From: an uncultured Campylobacter sp.
GTDB taxonomy: Bacteria > Campylobacterota > Campylobacteria > Campylobacterales > Campylobacteraceae
Reading direction: 5' to 3'
Assembly: GCF_963518785.1 (NCBI RefSeq)
Contig: NZ_CAUQKJ010000009.1
Span: 41,407-105,406, forward strand
DNA length: 64,000 nt
Under the pieces are notes generated by a model that was not told the origin of the DNA, ran no database searches, and was given only the letters and a program-made list of their open reading frames with translations. Both the position numbers and the translations under genes were made by a program. Each line of letters starts with the position of its first letter. Position 1 is the first letter of the stretch. This document shows positions 51,935 to 60,026 of the stretch, piece after piece.

Positions 51935-52480
51935 TCATTTTCCTTTTGCAAAAGGCATGCCGAATAGTTCTAGCAATTTAAATGCCTCTTTATCGTTATT
52001 TGTAGTCGTTACAACGGTTATATTCATACCGTGAGTTCTTAAAATTTGATCGTATTCGACCTCAGGGAACATCAGCTGCTCTTGCAAACCGAAGTTATAA
52101 TTGCCGCGTCCGTCAAAGCCCGTTCTAGGTAGTCCTCGGAAATCCTTAACTCTAGGAAGCGCGATAGAGATCAGTTTGTCTAGGAAGGCAAACATCTGCT
52201 CCTTTCGTAACGTAACCATTATACCTACCGGGAAACCTTCGCGCACTTTAAAGCCGGCAACCGATTTTTTTGCATTGACGATAAGCGCTTTTTGGCCTGC
52301 GATCAGCGAGATAGTATCGGCCATATTTTGAAGCACTTTTTGATCTTTGCTCGATTCGCCAGTTCCTACGCTGATAACGATCTTTTCAAGCGCCGGGATA
52401 AGCATAGGATTTTTTATATCAAATTCTTTCTGCAAAGCAGCTCTGATGGAATTAGCGTATTTATCTTTTAGTCTGCTCAT
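51935..52480 (-). CDS. rplE: 50S ribosomal protein L5
   Basis: 181 residues: MSRLKDKYANSIRAALQKEF start and the conserved GLPRTGFDGRGNYNFGLQEQ and DKEAFKLLELFGMPF regions. L5 binds 5S rRNA. The ATG at 52480 behind GAGGG is preferred over an in-frame TTG at 52486 that overlaps the rplX stop. Confidence 0.95.
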   Translation of the reverse strand: MSRLKDKYANSIRAALQKEFDIKNPMLIPALEKIVISVGTGESSKDQKVLQNMADTISLIAGQKALIVNAKKSVAGFKVREGFPVGIMVTLRKEQMFAFLDKLISIALPRVKDFRGLPRTGFDGRGNYNFGLQEQLMFPEVEYDQILRTHGMNITVVTTTNNDKEAFKLLELFGMPFAKGK

Positions 52481-52482
52481 AA

Positions 52483-52716
52483 TCAACCCTCTACCAACGC
52501 AACGTTTGAAATATCCATAGGCATCTCTTTGCTTGTAAAGCCGCCTTGCGGATTTTGCTCGGTTGGTTTGATAGCCTTTTTAGCCATTTTACAACCCTCG
52601 ACGATAACTTGAGCTTTTTTAGGAAACACGGCCTTAACGGTACCGGTTTTGCCCTTATCGTCACCTGCGATGATCTTTACTTGATCGCCCTTTTTAATCT
52701 TAAATTTTACTGCCAT
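52483..52716 (-). CDS. rplX: 50S ribosomal protein L24
   Basis: 77-residue L24 with the KOW motif KKGDQVKIIAGDDKGKTG and NPQGGFTSKEMPMDISNV. It is an assembly-initiating protein. Shorter than E. coli L24, as usual in Campylobacter. Its start overlaps the rplN stop by one base. Confidence 0.96.
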   Translation of the reverse strand: MAVKFKIKKGDQVKIIAGDDKGKTGTVKAVFPKKAQVIVEGCKMAKKAIKPTEQNPQGGFTSKEMPMDISNVALVEG

Positions 52717-53084
52717 TATAAAACCTCCGGAGCCAGCGAAACGATCTTCATAAAACCGCCGTATCTGACCTCTCTACCGATAGGACCGAAAATACGAGTG
52801 CCGATCGGCTCTTTTTTTGAATCCAAAATAACGGCTGCGTTCTCATCAAATCTAATTAGCGAGCCGTTGCCTCTGTGCAACTCTTTAGTCGTACGAACGA
52901 CTACGGCTTTTACTACTTGACCGCGCTTAATCTTGCCGTTAGGGAGCGCTTTTTTTACAGAGCAAACGATGATATCGCCGATTGTAGCGTATCTTCTTTT
53001 GCTGCCGCCCAAAACTTTAATACACATAAGTTCTTTTGCGCCACTATTATCAGCTACCGCAAGTCTGGTAAAACTCTGTATCAT
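52716..53084 (-). CDS. rplN: 50S ribosomal protein L14
   Basis: 122-residue L14: MIQSFTRLAVADNSGAKELM start, KGQVVKAVVVRT-type strand and the final FMKIVSLAPEVL. Overlaps both neighbours by a single base, showing translational coupling. Confidence 0.96.
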   Translation of the reverse strand: MIQSFTRLAVADNSGAKELMCIKVLGGSKRRYATIGDIIVCSVKKALPNGKIKRGQVVKAVVVRTTKELHRGNGSLIRFDENAAVILDSKKEPIGTRIFGPIGREVRYGGFMKIVSLAPEVL

Positions 53085-53335
53085 TATTCAACTCCTATTT
53101 TCAAAACCGCTTTTAAGCGAAACGATTTTCTAGCGCTTAGCGGTCTGCACTCGATCGCAGATATGGTGTCACCGATCTTTACGACGTTATTTTCATCATG
53201 GATCAGATATTTTTTAAACCTTTTTACGATCTTTCTATATCTAGGGTGCATAACCCTTCGCTCTACCAAAACGGTAGCTGTTTTATCGCCCGCCTTCTTT
53301 ACGACTACGCCTTGAATTTCTCTTTTAAATGCCAT
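53084..53335 (-). CDS. rpsQ: 30S ribosomal protein S17
   Basis: 83-residue OB-fold S17: KREIQGVVVKKAGDKTATVL and KRFKKYLIHDENN. Nine bases after rpmC. Confidence 0.96.
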   Translation of the reverse strand: MAFKREIQGVVVKKAGDKTATVLVERRVMHPRYRKIVKRFKKYLIHDENNVVKIGDTISAIECRPLSARKSFRLKAVLKIGVE

Positions 53336-53344
53336 AACCTATCC

Positions 53345-53527
53345 TTATTTCGCTTTAATAGCTGTATTGATTCTAGCGATATCTTTTTTGATAGCGCGAA
53401 TCTCGTTAGGATTGCTTAGCTGCATAGTTTTTAGCTTTTGTCTAGCCGTAAATAAAAGCAACTTACTTTGTTTCAACATAGAATTTAGCTCAGCCAAATC
53501 TTTATCTTTCAAATCAGTATATTTCAT
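53345..53527 (-). CDS. rpmC: 50S ribosomal protein L29
   Basis: 60-residue helical hairpin: MKYTDLKDKDLAELNSMLKQ and ARIN-type C-terminus (RAIKKDIARINTAIKAK). Binds near the exit tunnel where SRP and trigger factor dock. It overlaps the rplP end by 14 bases. Confidence 0.95.
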   Translation of the reverse strand: MKYTDLKDKDLAELNSMLKQSKLLLFTARQKLKTMQLSNPNEIRAIKKDIARINTAIKAK

Positions 53528-53939
53528 TTTCGCTTTCCCTACTTACGATTTTCGTTTTAAAAGGTAGTTTATGAATTGAAAGCATAAGCGCCTCTTTAGC
53601 AATCTCTTCGCTAACGCCGGTCATCTCGAAAATGATCCTGCCCGGTTTTATATTCATTACCCACTCTTCTACGCCGCTCTTACCTTTACCCATACGAGTT
53701 TGTAGAGGCTTTTTGGTAAGCGGTTTATCTGGGAATACCTTAATCCAAATTTTAGCTTGACGATTTACGAAGCGTGTCATCGCGACACGAGCCGCTTCGA
53801 TCTGGCGAGAATTTACCCTACCCGCCTCTACCGCTTTGATACCGAAATCGCCGAACGTCAAGGAATTTCCTCTCGTCGCGTAGCCGCGATTGCGACCTTT
53901 CATCATCTTGCGGTATTTTGTTCTTTTTGGCATCAACAT
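53514..53939 (-). CDS. rplP: 50S ribosomal protein L16
   Basis: 141-residue L16: MLMPKRTKYRKMMKGRNRG start as in other Campylobacter, and MGKGKSGVEEWVMNIKPG in the middle. Two ATGs two codons apart are possible; the first has AGAGG at 9-10 bases. L16 helps tRNA accommodation at the A site. Confidence 0.95.
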   Translation of the reverse strand: MLMPKRTKYRKMMKGRNRGYATRGNSLTFGDFGIKAVEAGRVNSRQIEAARVAMTRFVNRQAKIWIKVFPDKPLTKKPLQTRMGKGKSGVEEWVMNIKPGRIIFEMTGVSEEIAKEALMLSIHKLPFKTKIVSRESENEIY

Positions 53940-53941
53940 AA

Positions 53942-54637
53942 CTATTTACCTCTTCTTGGTCTGCGTGTTTTTTTAGGCGCATCATCGGTCTTTTCAGCCT
54001 GGATGCCTTTTTGTAAAATTTCACCCTTAAAGATCCAAACCTTAATGCCGATATTACCGTAGGTCGTATGCGCTTCGGCAAAGCCGTAATCGATCCTAGC
54101 CCTTAGAGTATGAAGCGGAACGCGTCCCTCCAAATACCATTCGGTTCTAGCCATCTCCGCACCGCCCAAGCGACCTGCGACGCAAATTTTAATTCCCTTT
54201 GCGCCTGCTTTTTGAGCGCCTTGGATGACTTTTTTCATAGCGCGGCGGAATGCAACGCGGCGCTCTAGCTGCATGGCTACGTTTTCTGCAGCCAAAAGTG
54301 CGTTCGAGCCTACTTTGCGCTCCTCTTTGATGTTGATGGCTATGTCTTTATTGACTAGCTTAACGACTTCGCTTCTTAAATTTTCGACCTCGCCGCCTTT
54401 TTTGCCGATGATAATACCCGGTCTTGCGGCTACGATCGTTACGCGAATTTTCTTAGCCGTTCTTTCGATAAGAATTTGGCTAATTCCAGCATAATAAAGC
54501 TTGGCTTTTAAAAATTTGCGAATCTTGTAATCCTCGCCGATACTCTCGGAAAGCGTCGCTTTAGAGGGGAACCATCTAGACTCCCAATTTCGATTAATTC
54601 CTAATCTTAAACCGATCGGATTTACTTTCTGTCCCAT
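53942..54637 (-). CDS. rpsC: 30S ribosomal protein S3
   Basis: 231 residues: MGQKVNPIGLRLGINRNWES start, KH domain with IIIGKKGGEVENLR and C-terminal RTEWYLEGRVPLHTLRA. Sits at the mRNA entry site. The stop of rplV and this start are adjacent. Confidence 0.97.
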   Translation of the reverse strand: MGQKVNPIGLRLGINRNWESRWFPSKATLSESIGEDYKIRKFLKAKLYYAGISQILIERTAKKIRVTIVAARPGIIIGKKGGEVENLRSEVVKLVNKDIAINIKEERKVGSNALLAAENVAMQLERRVAFRRAMKKVIQGAQKAGAKGIKICVAGRLGGAEMARTEWYLEGRVPLHTLRARIDYGFAEAHTTYGNIGIKVWIFKGEILQKGIQAEKTDDAPKKTRRPRRGK

Positions 54638-54970
54638 TTACGCTTCCTTCTTACTTGGTTTTGCTACTTCGACGATGATGTGCGAAGTAGGCTTGCGGAT
54701 ACGGCTAGCCGTACCTCTGGCGCGCGGACGAAATCTCTTAAGCACAGGACCCGCATCCACTCGGCAGCTTGTAACTACGACCTCTTCAGGCTCAAAGCCG
54801 CCGTTTGCAACCGCGCTTGAAATCGCCGTAGCGATATATTTCGCGCCGCGATTAGGGGTAAATTCCAAAGTAGCAAGGGCAAATTCCGCATTCATGCCTT
54901 GAATTTGCTTCGCTATAAGTCTTGCTTTTGTCGGCGAAAGACGAACAAATTTAATAGTTGATTTACTCAT
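54638..54970 (-). CDS. rplV: 50S ribosomal protein L22
   Basis: 110 residues: SKSTIKFVRLSPTKARLIAK start, and the tunnel-lining loop RFRPRARGTASRIRKPTSHI, a known site of macrolide-resistance changes. The loop shows no insertion or deletion that I can see. Confidence 0.96.
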   Translation of the reverse strand: MSKSTIKFVRLSPTKARLIAKQIQGMNAEFALATLEFTPNRGAKYIATAISSAVANGGFEPEEVVVTSCRVDAGPVLKRFRPRARGTASRIRKPTSHIIVEVAKPSKKEA

Positions 54971-54979
54971 ATTCTATCC

Positions 54980-55261
54980 TTACTTGCCGATCTTTTTCTG
55001 CACGGAGCCTTTGTGGCCTTTGAAAGTGCGCGTAGGAGCGAACTCGCCTAATTTATAACCGATATGATGCTCGGTGACGTAAACCGGGATAAAATTCTTT
55101 CCGTTATGAACGTTAAACGTAAGTCCGATCATCTCAGGCACGATCGTGCTTCGTCTCGACCAGGTCTTGATCGGTTTGTTATCGCCGGCTTTCTTTGCCG
55201 CAACGACTTTTTTCATTACGTGATCATCTACGAAAGGACCTTTTTTTAGCGATCTAGCCAT
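54980..55261 (-). CDS. rpsS: 30S ribosomal protein S19
   Basis: 93 residues: MARSLKKGPFVDDHVMKKV start and the GHKLGEFAPTR-like GYKLGEFAPTRTFKGH segment. Binds the 16S head with S13. Confidence 0.97.
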   Translation of the reverse strand: MARSLKKGPFVDDHVMKKVVAAKKAGDNKPIKTWSRRSTIVPEMIGLTFNVHNGKNFIPVYVTEHHIGYKLGEFAPTRTFKGHKGSVQKKIGK

Positions 55262-55263
55262 TT

Positions 55264-56094
55264 TTATTTTCCTTTCCTTCTTGAAATTATAAGCTTATCG
55301 CTCGCTTTTTTATGGCGAGTTTTATAGCCCTTCGTCGGTTTGCCCCACGGAGTTACTGGATGGCGACCGGAGTTTTTCTTACCCTCGCCACCGCCGTGCG
55401 GGTGATCGACCGGATTCATCGCAGAACCTCTGGTTTGAGGACGGATACCTCTGTGGCGATTACGTCCGGCTTTACCGATGACGACGTTTGCCCACTCTTC
55501 GTTACCCACTACGCCGATACTGGCCATGCACTCTGCAAGCACTCTTCTCATCTCGCCGCTAGGCAGGCGTAAAATAACATATTTTTCCTCTTTACCCATA
55601 AGCTGAGCATAGCCTCCTGCGCTACGTGCCATTTGAGCACCTTTGCCAGGTTTTAACTCGATATTATGCAGAATAGTTCCCACAGGGATGTTTTTCATCT
55701 TCATCGCGTTGCCGGGTTTAATATCTAATCCACCCTCGGCAGCAGCTACTACATCGCCCACTTTAAGATCGTTAGGCTTGATAATGTAGCGCTTCTCGCC
55801 GTCTGCGTATGAGATCAGCGCGATACGGCAGTTGCGATTCGGATCGTATTCGATCGCCTCGACCTTGCCAGCAACGCCGAATTTATTTCGCTTAAAATCG
55901 ACAATTCTATAAAGTTTAGCAGCCCCTGCTTGTTTATGGCGGCTAGTAATGCGACCGTTATTGTTCCTTCCGGCAGCGGCAGGAATTTTAACGAGCAAGC
56001 CTCTAACGCTAGCTTTTGCAGTAATATCCTCGCTGCTAAGCCCTGTCATAAATCTTCTACTTGGAGTATACGGTTTATAAGTTTTAATCGCCAT
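55264..56094 (-). CDS. rplB: 50S ribosomal protein L2
   Basis: 276 residues: KTYKPYTPSRRFMTGLSSED start and the conserved VDHPHGGGEGKKNSGRHPVT with the histidine near the peptidyl-transferase centre. Abuts rpsS and rplW with gaps of 1-2 bases. Confidence 0.97.
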   Translation of the reverse strand: MAIKTYKPYTPSRRFMTGLSSEDITAKASVRGLLVKIPAAAGRNNNGRITSRHKQAGAAKLYRIVDFKRNKFGVAGKVEAIEYDPNRNCRIALISYADGEKRYIIKPNDLKVGDVVAAAEGGLDIKPGNAMKMKNIPVGTILHNIELKPGKGAQMARSAGGYAQLMGKEEKYVILRLPSGEMRRVLAECMASIGVVGNEEWANVVIGKAGRNRHRGIRPQTRGSAMNPVDHPHGGGEGKKNSGRHPVTPWGKPTKGYKTRHKKASDKLIISRRKGK

Positions 56095-56095
56095 T

Positions 56096-56377
56096 TTACG
56101 CCTCCACGCTTTCTAGGCTTACGCCTTCAGGTAGTTTGACGTAGAATTTTTTCACATCGTTTCTAGCGCCAGTTCTGCCTTTAAATCTTTTTACTTTGCC
56201 GTCCTGTCTTAAAGAATTTATCTTTAGCGGAGTAATCCCGAAATAGTTTTTTAAAACGCTCTTTAGTCCGTTTTTCGTAACCGACGGGCTAGTTTGGATA
56301 ACGACCACGCCGTTTTCTTGAAGACCGAGAGACTTTTCCGTATAAAGGATCGTTTTGATATCTGTTATATCTGCCAT
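56096..56377 (-). CDS. rplW: 50S ribosomal protein L23
   Basis: 93 residues; ADITDIKTILYTEKSLGLQE start and KVKRFKGRTGARNDVKKFYV. Docking site for trigger factor at the tunnel exit. Confidence 0.96.
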   Translation of the reverse strand: MADITDIKTILYTEKSLGLQENGVVVIQTSPSVTKNGLKSVLKNYFGITPLKINSLRQDGKVKRFKGRTGARNDVKKFYVKLPEGVSLESVEA

Positions 56378-56378
56378 T

Positions 56379-56993
56379 TTAGTCCTCTTTCACTATTGAT
56401 TCAAATGCCGCTTTTTCGAATACGACTGAGCCGTAAACTGCGATTAGGTAAGCATTGACCTCGCTTGCATCGATGACATAGCAATTCTTAAGATTTCTAT
56501 AGGCCAAAAGAGTTTGCGCGTCCAGCTCGTTTTTAACGATTAGCGCATCTCTAACGCCTAGTTTCTTAATAAAATTTGCCGCATCTTTAGTTTTGCCGCT
56601 TTTTAGCTCCAAATCGTCGAAGATAAAAATTTTACCCTCGTTTGCTTTCTCATTGATAGCAAATTCCAACGCAAGGCGTTTTTGCTTTTTATTGACCTTC
56701 TGCTCGTAATTTCGCTCGTTAGTCGGACCGAATGCGACCGCGCCGCCTACCCAGACATTGGTTCTCGTTGAGCCCGCACGTGCGCCACCGCGACCCTTTT
56801 GTCGCCATGGTTTTTTGCCGCCGCCGCTAACTTCCGCGCGAGTTTTAGCGTTAGCCGTATTTGCACGAAGCGAAGCAAGGTAAGATTTGACGTACAAATA
56901 TAGATTGTGCGAATTGACTTCCGAAAATTTCGCAGGAATTTCAATTTCGCTTGCTTTTTCCAGTTTTTCGTTAAGCACGCTTACTTTACTCAT
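56379..56993 (-). CDS. rplD: 50S ribosomal protein L4
   Basis: 204 residues. The tunnel-reaching loop KKPWRQKGRGGARAGSTRTN is intact. In gammaproteobacteria L4 autoregulates the S10 operon by the leader; no equivalent leader is evident here. It overlaps rplC by 4 bases. Confidence 0.96.
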   Translation of the reverse strand: MSKVSVLNEKLEKASEIEIPAKFSEVNSHNLYLYVKSYLASLRANTANAKTRAEVSGGGKKPWRQKGRGGARAGSTRTNVWVGGAVAFGPTNERNYEQKVNKKQKRLALEFAINEKANEGKIFIFDDLELKSGKTKDAANFIKKLGVRDALIVKNELDAQTLLAYRNLKNCYVIDASEVNAYLIAVYGSVVFEKAAFESIVKED

Positions 56994-57568
56994 TTTACTA
57001 TCCTTATTCTGCCCATTGCGCCGTTAAATCCAGGAACCGAGCCTTTAAGCACTAAAATTTTATTCTCGGCATCAAAGCTTACGACTTCGTTTTTGGCAGT
57101 GATCGTTTCGTTTCCAGTGTGTCCCGCCATCCTCATACCAGGCTGAACGCGACCCGGCCACTCGCAGTTGCCGATCGAGCCCGGCCTTCGGTGAAAGCGG
57201 CTGCCGTGTGCTGCAGGACCACCTGCAAAGCCATGGCGCTTAATAACTCCCTGATAACCTTTGCCCTTAGATTTGAAACTTACTTTTACGATCTTGGCTT
57301 CGCTCAAAACATCTAAATTTTGATCGCCAAGCTCGGCATTTTCTAAGCTTAGAGTCGCAAATTTATTAAATTCCTTGCTTAGGCTGTATTTCTTTTGAAT
57401 GCCGGCGATAGCTTTGTTGTGCGCTTTGCCGTCTGCGTAGGCTACGATAGCTTTTTTCTCATCGCAAACTTCGCAAATTTTGGTATTGATAAGTCGCAAA
57501 AGCGTCACGGGCGTGCTGCTCGTGTCGATCGTCCTACTCATACCTATTTTTTCTACGATATATTCCAT
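56990..57568 (-). CDS. rplC: 50S ribosomal protein L3
   Basis: 192 residues. Conserved KGKGYQGVIKRHGFAGGPAA and PGSIGNCEWPGRVQPGMRMA segments; the glutamine in the latter region is a methylation site in E. coli. Overlaps rplD by 4 bases. Confidence 0.96.
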   Translation of the reverse strand: MEYIVEKIGMSRTIDTSSTPVTLLRLINTKICEVCDEKKAIVAYADGKAHNKAIAGIQKKYSLSKEFNKFATLSLENAELGDQNLDVLSEAKIVKVSFKSKGKGYQGVIKRHGFAGGPAAHGSRFHRRPGSIGNCEWPGRVQPGMRMAGHTGNETITAKNEVVSFDAENKILVLKGSVPGFNGAMGRIRIVK

Positions 57569-57579
57569 TGTTTTACCCC

Positions 57580-57891
57580 TTATTTGCCCATCGCGTGAAC
57601 TTCGACGTTGACTTCCGGAGCCAAATCAAGCTTAGTTAGCGAATCAACCGTATCTGGCGTAGCCGCTACGATGTCTAGCATACGAGCGTGAATTTTCATC
57701 TCAAACTGCTCTCTGGAGTCTTTATTTACGTGCGGAGATCTTAAAACGGTGTAGCGTTTAATCTTCGTAGGCATCGGCACGGGACCTCTGACGTCCGCAC
57801 CTGTTCTTTTTACGGCTTCAACGATAGCCGAAACTGTGCGATCTAAAACTCGATGGTCATAAGCCTTGAGTTTTAACCTAATTTTTTGCAT
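57580..57891 (-). CDS. rpsJ: 30S ribosomal protein S10
   Basis: 103 residues: MQKIRLKLKAYDHRVLDRTV start, RGPVPMPTKIKRYTVLRSPH. First gene of the 22-gene operon. ATG at 57891 has AAGGA upstream and is preferred over an adjacent in-frame GTG. S10 also partners NusB in antitermination. Confidence 0.97.
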   Translation of the reverse strand: MQKIRLKLKAYDHRVLDRTVSAIVEAVKRTGADVRGPVPMPTKIKRYTVLRSPHVNKDSREQFEMKIHARMLDIVAATPDTVDSLTKLDLAPEVNVEVHAMGK

Positions 57892-57954
57892 CACTTTTCC
57901 TTAATAAAGAACTTGTCGCAACGCGCGACCCTTTGTTTCAAACAAAAGACGCAC

Positions 57955-57983
57955 ATTATATAAAAGCGCTCTGGTTTTGTCAA
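57955..57983 (-). promoter_or_regulatory. consensus promoter of the S10 operon
   Basis: On the minus strand: TTGACA (57978-57983), exactly 17 bases, TATAAT (57955-57960), giving a leader of about 57 bases before rpsJ. This is a perfect sigma-70 consensus, unusual for Campylobacter, where -35 boxes are generally poor. The leader contains CTTTGTTT/AAACAAAG symmetry around 57930-57946. Confidence 0.85.
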
Positions 57984-58009
57984 GAAAATAGCTAAATTTT
58001 ATGGAAATA

Positions 58010-58028
58010 TTTCCTTTTAATAAGGAAA
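58010..58028. promoter_or_regulatory. 19-bp hairpin box, copy 1
   Basis: TTTCCTTTTAATAAGGAAA: 7-bp arms TTTCCTT/AAGGAAA around TTAAT. It lies about 27 bases upstream of the S10 -35 box. An identical copy lies at 58136-58154. Confidence 0.6.
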
Positions 58029-58135
58029 AATATATAGAATTTCAAAAATTTTTTAGAGTGTCGGAAATTTTCAATACAAAAATTTTAGATAAATTTGAAA
58101 TAGACATAAAAATTTCATAGGATTTTTCAGATTTA

Positions 58136-58154
58136 TTTCCTTTTAATAAGGAAA
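58136..58154. promoter_or_regulatory. 19-bp hairpin box, copy 2
   Basis: Identical to 58010-58028, 126 bases away. It ends 17 bases before the ATPase gene's ATG, where its promoter should be. The pairing suggests operators, possibly for looping. Confidence 0.6.
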
Positions 58155-58171
58155 ATTTTAAAATACTCGCC

Positions 58172-59503
58172 ATGAATGATCTAAAATTTTTTTACGAAAA
58201 TCCGCCGGAATTTGCAGGCTTTATCCCGCGCAAAAGAGGTATAGACTCGCCCAAAACTATAATATACGGAGTGCTAAATTCCGGCAAAAGCGCCGTGCTG
58301 AAAAATGAAATTTCAGAACTTAAAAAAGACGAAATTTTGTATCTAAATTTAGCTGATCTACGCCTTGAAGAGGCGGTAGCGAATGATGCAATTTTCGTGG
58401 CTAGAAATAGTGCGGACAATACAAAGGCTAGCGCAGCAAATGAATATGAAATAAGTAGAGAAGCTACGTTAGACGCGGAAATTTCGGATATAGAAGAATT
58501 TTATCGCGCCGCCGCAAAAAATACAGATACAAAAAACGCAAGCGCAAATGGCTCAAACAATGCAAAAAAAGTGGAATCCTATGGAGCAGAAAACAGGAGT
58601 AAGAATTTCTTCCGCAAGATCAAAGAATTTTTAGCCGCCAACGAGCAAATTTCATCTCTTTTTTTAGATAATTTCAGTAGCGCCGATTTTGAAATTTCAT
58701 CGCTTCAAAGCTTTGCTGGAGGGCTAAATTTAAAGCGTTTTATCATCTCTACTCGCGATAGAGAGTTGATCCTGCCGGGCTTTGAGCGGATTGAGCTTTT
58801 GCCGCTTTCGTTTGAAGAATTTATCGCCTTCGATAAGCGCCACAACGAGATAAACTCGATGATTTCGGCATTTTTAGCCCAAGGCGGCGGCGCAAAAAAC
58901 CCCTTCATAGCGCCTGCCGAAATTTTAGAATTTGAGCAGAGGCTGCTTGCGGCAAACTTTAGCCGCACGGAGATTTTAATCCTCAAAGAGTGCCTAGGCT
59001 TCGTCCACGCCGCGTTTAGCGTAAATAAAATTTACACCGCGCTAAAGCCGCGCATCAAGATCTCCAAAGATGCCGTATACGGCACTATCGCCAAACTTGA
59101 GCGGGAAAATTTCATCAGATTTTTAAGCAAAGCGGGCGAGCCTACGCGTGCAAAAAAACTATATTTTTCGCATTTTAACATGCGCGAAATTTTAACAAGC
59201 AAAAAGGACTTCTCCAAAAAATTTGCCAACGTCCTTTTTTGCGAGCTTTTGGGGCTAAGTACGCCGATTTTTTACACAAAAGAGCTGGATTTTTACCTAC
59301 CTGCTCTAAAGATGGGGGTTCTCGTCATTCCTTTCAGCGACGCAGACATCATCTTTTTAAAATTCCGCAAAATTTTAAGCGCGCTCAAGAAGCTCGGTAT
59401 CACGAGCCTAAAGGTTGTTTCTATGGCAAACTCCGGTAGGCTCGAGATTGAGGGTATCCGCTGCGATGTAGTGCCGTTTCATGAATTCGCGCTTAGCTTC
59501 TGA
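58172..59503 (+). CDS. AAA-type ATPase with winged-helix and nuclease-like C-terminus
   Basis: 443 residues of the archaeal-ATPase/AAA_14-type group. Walker A GVLNSGKS at 33-40, Walker B with Asp166 in SSLFLDN, the family segment LPLSFEEF at 210-217, a winged-helix part at about 262-330 and a C-terminal domain opening ELDFYLP (Glu371, Asp373). In nuclease-bearing relatives a K of the PD-(D/E)XK site follows; here the strand is GVLVIPF, without it. A 65-residue Ala/Asn/Lys/Ser-rich insertion (about 80-145) sits between Walker A and B. No Shine-Dalgarno is clear. Function unknown; DNA- or membrane-remodelling regulators are possible. Confidence 0.65.
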   Translation: MNDLKFFYENPPEFAGFIPRKRGIDSPKTIIYGVLNSGKSAVLKNEISELKKDEILYLNLADLRLEEAVANDAIFVARNSADNTKASAANEYEISREATLDAEISDIEEFYRAAAKNTDTKNASANGSNNAKKVESYGAENRSKNFFRKIKEFLAANEQISSLFLDNFSSADFEISSLQSFAGGLNLKRFIISTRDRELILPGFERIELLPLSFEEFIAFDKRHNEINSMISAFLAQGGGAKNPFIAPAEILEFEQRLLAANFSRTEILILKECLGFVHAAFSVNKIYTALKPRIKISKDAVYGTIAKLERENFIRFLSKAGEPTRAKKLYFSHFNMREILTSKKDFSKKFANVLFCELLGLSTPIFYTKELDFYLPALKMGVLVIPFSDADIIFLKFRKILSALKKLGITSLKVVSMANSGRLEIEGIRCDVVPFHEFALSF

Positions 59504-59517
59504 TTTATTGACACTTC

Positions 59518-59546
59518 ATATCATAAAAATACAAATTTTATGATAT
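59518..59546 (+). promoter_or_regulatory. palindromic operator over the -10 of the 59587 gene
   Basis: ATATCATAAAA and its perfect complement TTTTATGATAT are separated by 7 bases. The right arm overlaps the -10. A bound dimer would block transcription. Confidence 0.6.
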
Positions 59547-59549
59547 AAT
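59541..59549 (+). promoter_or_regulatory. extended -10 (TGATATAAT) of the 59587 gene
   Basis: TG-A-TATAAT, 38 bases before the ATG at 59587. A TTGACA at 59508 is too far upstream (30 bases) to be its -35. Confidence 0.6.
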
Positions 59550-59586
59550 TTTGGTAAACCCATATCAATTACGCAAGGGAAAGCCG

Positions 59587-59922
59587 ATGATCAAATTAAA
59601 AGATAAACTCATTTATGAAACGCTAAAACTGGTCGAATCGCAAGGCGAAGATGGGCTTTTGTGTCGCAATAAGCAAAGCGATGCGGAGTTTATGAGACCC
59701 GTAAACGAATTCGCAGCTGCGAGTGGGCGCAACTACACATCGATCAAATCGACTCTTGACATAATTCATAAAAACTGGAGCTATCTGCAGCGCGAAAGCA
59801 TTAAGGATACGGGGCTTGACGCGGGCAAGGCGTCGAAGATTTTTATCTACCGCCTATGCGAGGCAGGGCGAAGCTTTATCGAAAAATACGAAAAAGCCCT
59901 CGTCCAAAACGCCGACAAATAG
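59587..59922 (+). CDS. small soluble protein, possible winged-helix regulator, function unknown
   Basis: 111 residues from the ATG at 59587, which has AAGGGAAAG at good spacing; a longer frame adds 12 residues beginning within the promoter. I do not recognise the family. It is helical: an N-terminal IKLKDKLIYETLKLVESQGE, a central NEFAAASGRNYTSIKSTLDI that looks like a helix-turn-helix, then NWSYLQRESI and IFIYRLCEAGRSFIEKYEKA. The palindrome over its promoter would suit autoregulation by such a protein. It follows the ATPase gene. Confidence 0.6.
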   Translation: MIKLKDKLIYETLKLVESQGEDGLLCRNKQSDAEFMRPVNEFAAASGRNYTSIKSTLDIIHKNWSYLQRESIKDTGLDAGKASKIFIYRLCEAGRSFIEKYEKALVQNADK

Positions 59923-60026
59923 CCCAAAATTAAAAATTTTAAGCGCCAATTAGATAGAATTCTTTAATTTCACGTGGCGCGACAAAATTTCGTTTTATGC
60001 GACTCGCCTTAAAAAAGGAGATGAAA

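Noticed and set aside
59508..59513. TTGACA as -35 of the 59587 gene
   Set aside because: The spacing to TATAAT is 30 bases, far from 17; the extended -10 explains the promoter without it.
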